Below the pieces are notes generated by a model. It ran no database searches. It was not told the DNA's origin and saw nothing but the letters and a program-made list of their open reading frames with translations. Shown piece by piece: positions 6,056 to 6,843 of a stretch of DNA of 6,843 bases. Origin of the DNA: Candidatus Stygibacter frigidus (GTDB lineage: Bacteria > Cloacimonadota > Cloacimonadia > Cloacimonadales > TCS61); NCBI GenBank assembly GCA_030765325.1, contig JAVCCT010000072.1, positions 1 to 6,843 of the forward strand. The letters are read 5' to 3'. A program made the position numbers and the translations under genes. Position 1 is the stretch's first letter; every line of letters starts with the position of its first letter.

Positions 6056-6297
6056 TTATAGGCAGATTATTCGCTCAAATGGTTTTATAATAGGAACTTA
6101 GATGTCAAAACCAGGTAATATTTGCAGGTTTTTTTGCTAAGTTATATGTGTATCGCTGGGTATTTCCAGGTGCGGCGTAGATAACGACCGATCATCCAAT
6201 CCCCAAAAAATCAATTGCTGCTGAAAACTGCCCGTAGTTCTCGCCCCACTTCCGGAGTACTGTCCAGTCTCACTTCTCACGGATTGTACATCTGAAA
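6056..6297. other. Gene-free segment with raised G+C near the secreted-protein gene
   Basis: No recognisable gene. Base composition changes across this stretch: 30 of 60 bases are G or C in 6241-6300 and 26 of 60 in 6181-6240, against 13 of 60 in 5881-5940. A minus-strand frame stays open into this segment until TAG at 6139-6137; its only plausible start is GTG 6280 (47 residues), without a ribosome binding site. I see no convincing terminator directly after the stop at 6298. It may be a 3' untranslated region, a decayed gene piece or a dispersed repeat. Confidence 0.35.
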
Positions 6298-6843
6298 CTA
6301 TTTGAGCAGTATAAGTTTTTTCATCTCACTTGTTTCTGCAGTATTAAATTTCAGCAAATAGATTCCGCTACTTTGATCTTTGGCATTCCAGGTAACTTTA
6401 TGACTGCCAATCTCAAAAGGTTTATTGACCAGAGTTGTTACTTTCTGTCCCTTTATATTATAGATTTCAATCAAGACATTGCTGTCAGCTGATATATCAA
6501 AGAGTATATTCGTCTCAGGATTGAAAGGATTAGGATATATAGAAATTAATCTGTCCAATTCCGGGATATCTTCCGGTAGATATTCCAGGTCATAAGAATT
6601 TCCATTATCCTTTATCTGAAAGTGGACATTCCATGCTCCCTGGCTTTCCGACTGATAGGGTATCCTGACAATATTACCTGCGATACCGGTAGCACTGATC
6701 AAAGCAAACTTATTTTTGTTATAGTTATAAAGACAATCATCCTTTATAACTTCCGGTAAATCCACAGTCAGGTTTTCCGCATTTATATCATATTCAAGGC
6801 TGAAAATATCGTTCAGACTTTTGAGATAGATATATTCTGCATC
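6298..6843 (-). CDS. Secreted protein with C-terminal sorting (YPNPFNP) domain, 5' end outside the window
   Basis: The frame is open from the right window edge to the TAG at 6300-6298, giving 181 visible residues; the internal GTG at 6765 is not a credible start because the frame continues upstream. From visible residue 103 onward there is YPNPFNPETNILFDI, then IYNIKGQKVTTLV, a GSHKVTW strand, SSGIYLLKF and a lysine-containing end (MKKLILLK). This is the FlgD-like Ig fold / type IX secretion-type C-terminal signal of FCB-group bacteria, which directs export and surface attachment or release. The preceding 100 residues are beta-rich; the ALISATGIAGNIVRIPYQ part faintly resembles cohesin-like domains, but this is weak. 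The function of the whole protein cannot be told from this fragment. It is in the same direction as rpsU but separated by 540 bases and a palindrome, so it is probably a separate unit. Confidence 0.88.
   Translation of the reverse strand, partial: DAEYIYLKSLNDIFSLEYDINAENLTVDLPEVIKDDCLYNYNKNKFALISATGIAGNIVRIPYQSESQGAWNVHFQIKDNGNSYDLEYLPEDIPELDRLISIYPNPFNPETNILFDISADSNVLIEIYNIKGQKVTTLVNKPFEIGSHKVTWNAKDQSSGIYLLKFNTAETSEMKKLILLK

Noticed and set aside
5758..6297. CRISPR array, tRNA or small defence gene in the gene-free stretch
   Set aside because: No regularly spaced repeats beyond one pair, no cloverleaf-like arms and no long reading frame with a ribosome binding site were found by eye.
6298..6765. 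A complete 155-residue protein starting at GTG 6765
   Set aside because: The same frame stays open for 26 more codons to the window edge, and this domain is always a C-terminal part of a larger exported protein.

Overview
The window holds one conserved housekeeping cluster, all on the minus strand, plus the 3' end of a secreted-protein gene at the right edge. Read in the direction of transcription (right to left), the order is: the C-terminal part of a protein with a type IX secretion-style sorting domain (6843-6298), a 540-base gene-free stretch (6297-5758), rpsU (ribosomal protein bS21), yqeY, a Rho-independent terminator, a cvpA-family membrane protein gene, mutS2, dnaG (primase), and the first 37 codons of rpoD (housekeeping sigma factor), which runs off the left edge. 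This is the macromolecular-synthesis operon (rpsU-dnaG-rpoD in E. coli), expanded here by yqeY, cvpA and mutS2.

The organism looks like a moderately AT-rich bacterium. The YPNPFNP-type C-terminal domain ending in a lysine-rich strand is typical of the Fibrobacterota-Chlorobiota-Bacteroidota (FCB) superphylum and related candidate phyla. Its wording is most like Cloacimonadota, Marinimicrobia or Ignavibacteria proteins. The phylum assignment is an inference from this style alone; no rRNA gene is present.

The genes fall into two expression blocks. rpsU and yqeY lie 25 bases apart and are closed by a strong hairpin plus U-tract at 5048-5013. cvpA, mutS2, dnaG and rpoD are tightly packed (4-base overlap, 3-base gap, 9-base gap) and depend on read-through of that terminator or on a promoter I could not identify. 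This resembles the E. coli logic, where an internal terminator keeps S21 output far above primase output. Start codons are varied: GTG for rpsU and dnaG, TTG for mutS2, ATG for yqeY, cvpA (corrected start) and rpoD. rpsU has a very strong extended Shine-Dalgarno sequence.

The gene-free stretch holds a large palindrome (arms of 25 with two mismatches), a pair of 13-base direct repeats, a candidate -35 box overlapped by a small palindrome, and a segment next to the secreted-protein gene that is clearly richer in G+C than the AT-rich rpsU upstream region. I found no CRISPR array, tRNA, rRNA, complete insertion sequence or new defence system. The most unusual points are regulatory (terminator, leader, palindrome), plus a degenerate Smr motif in MutS2.
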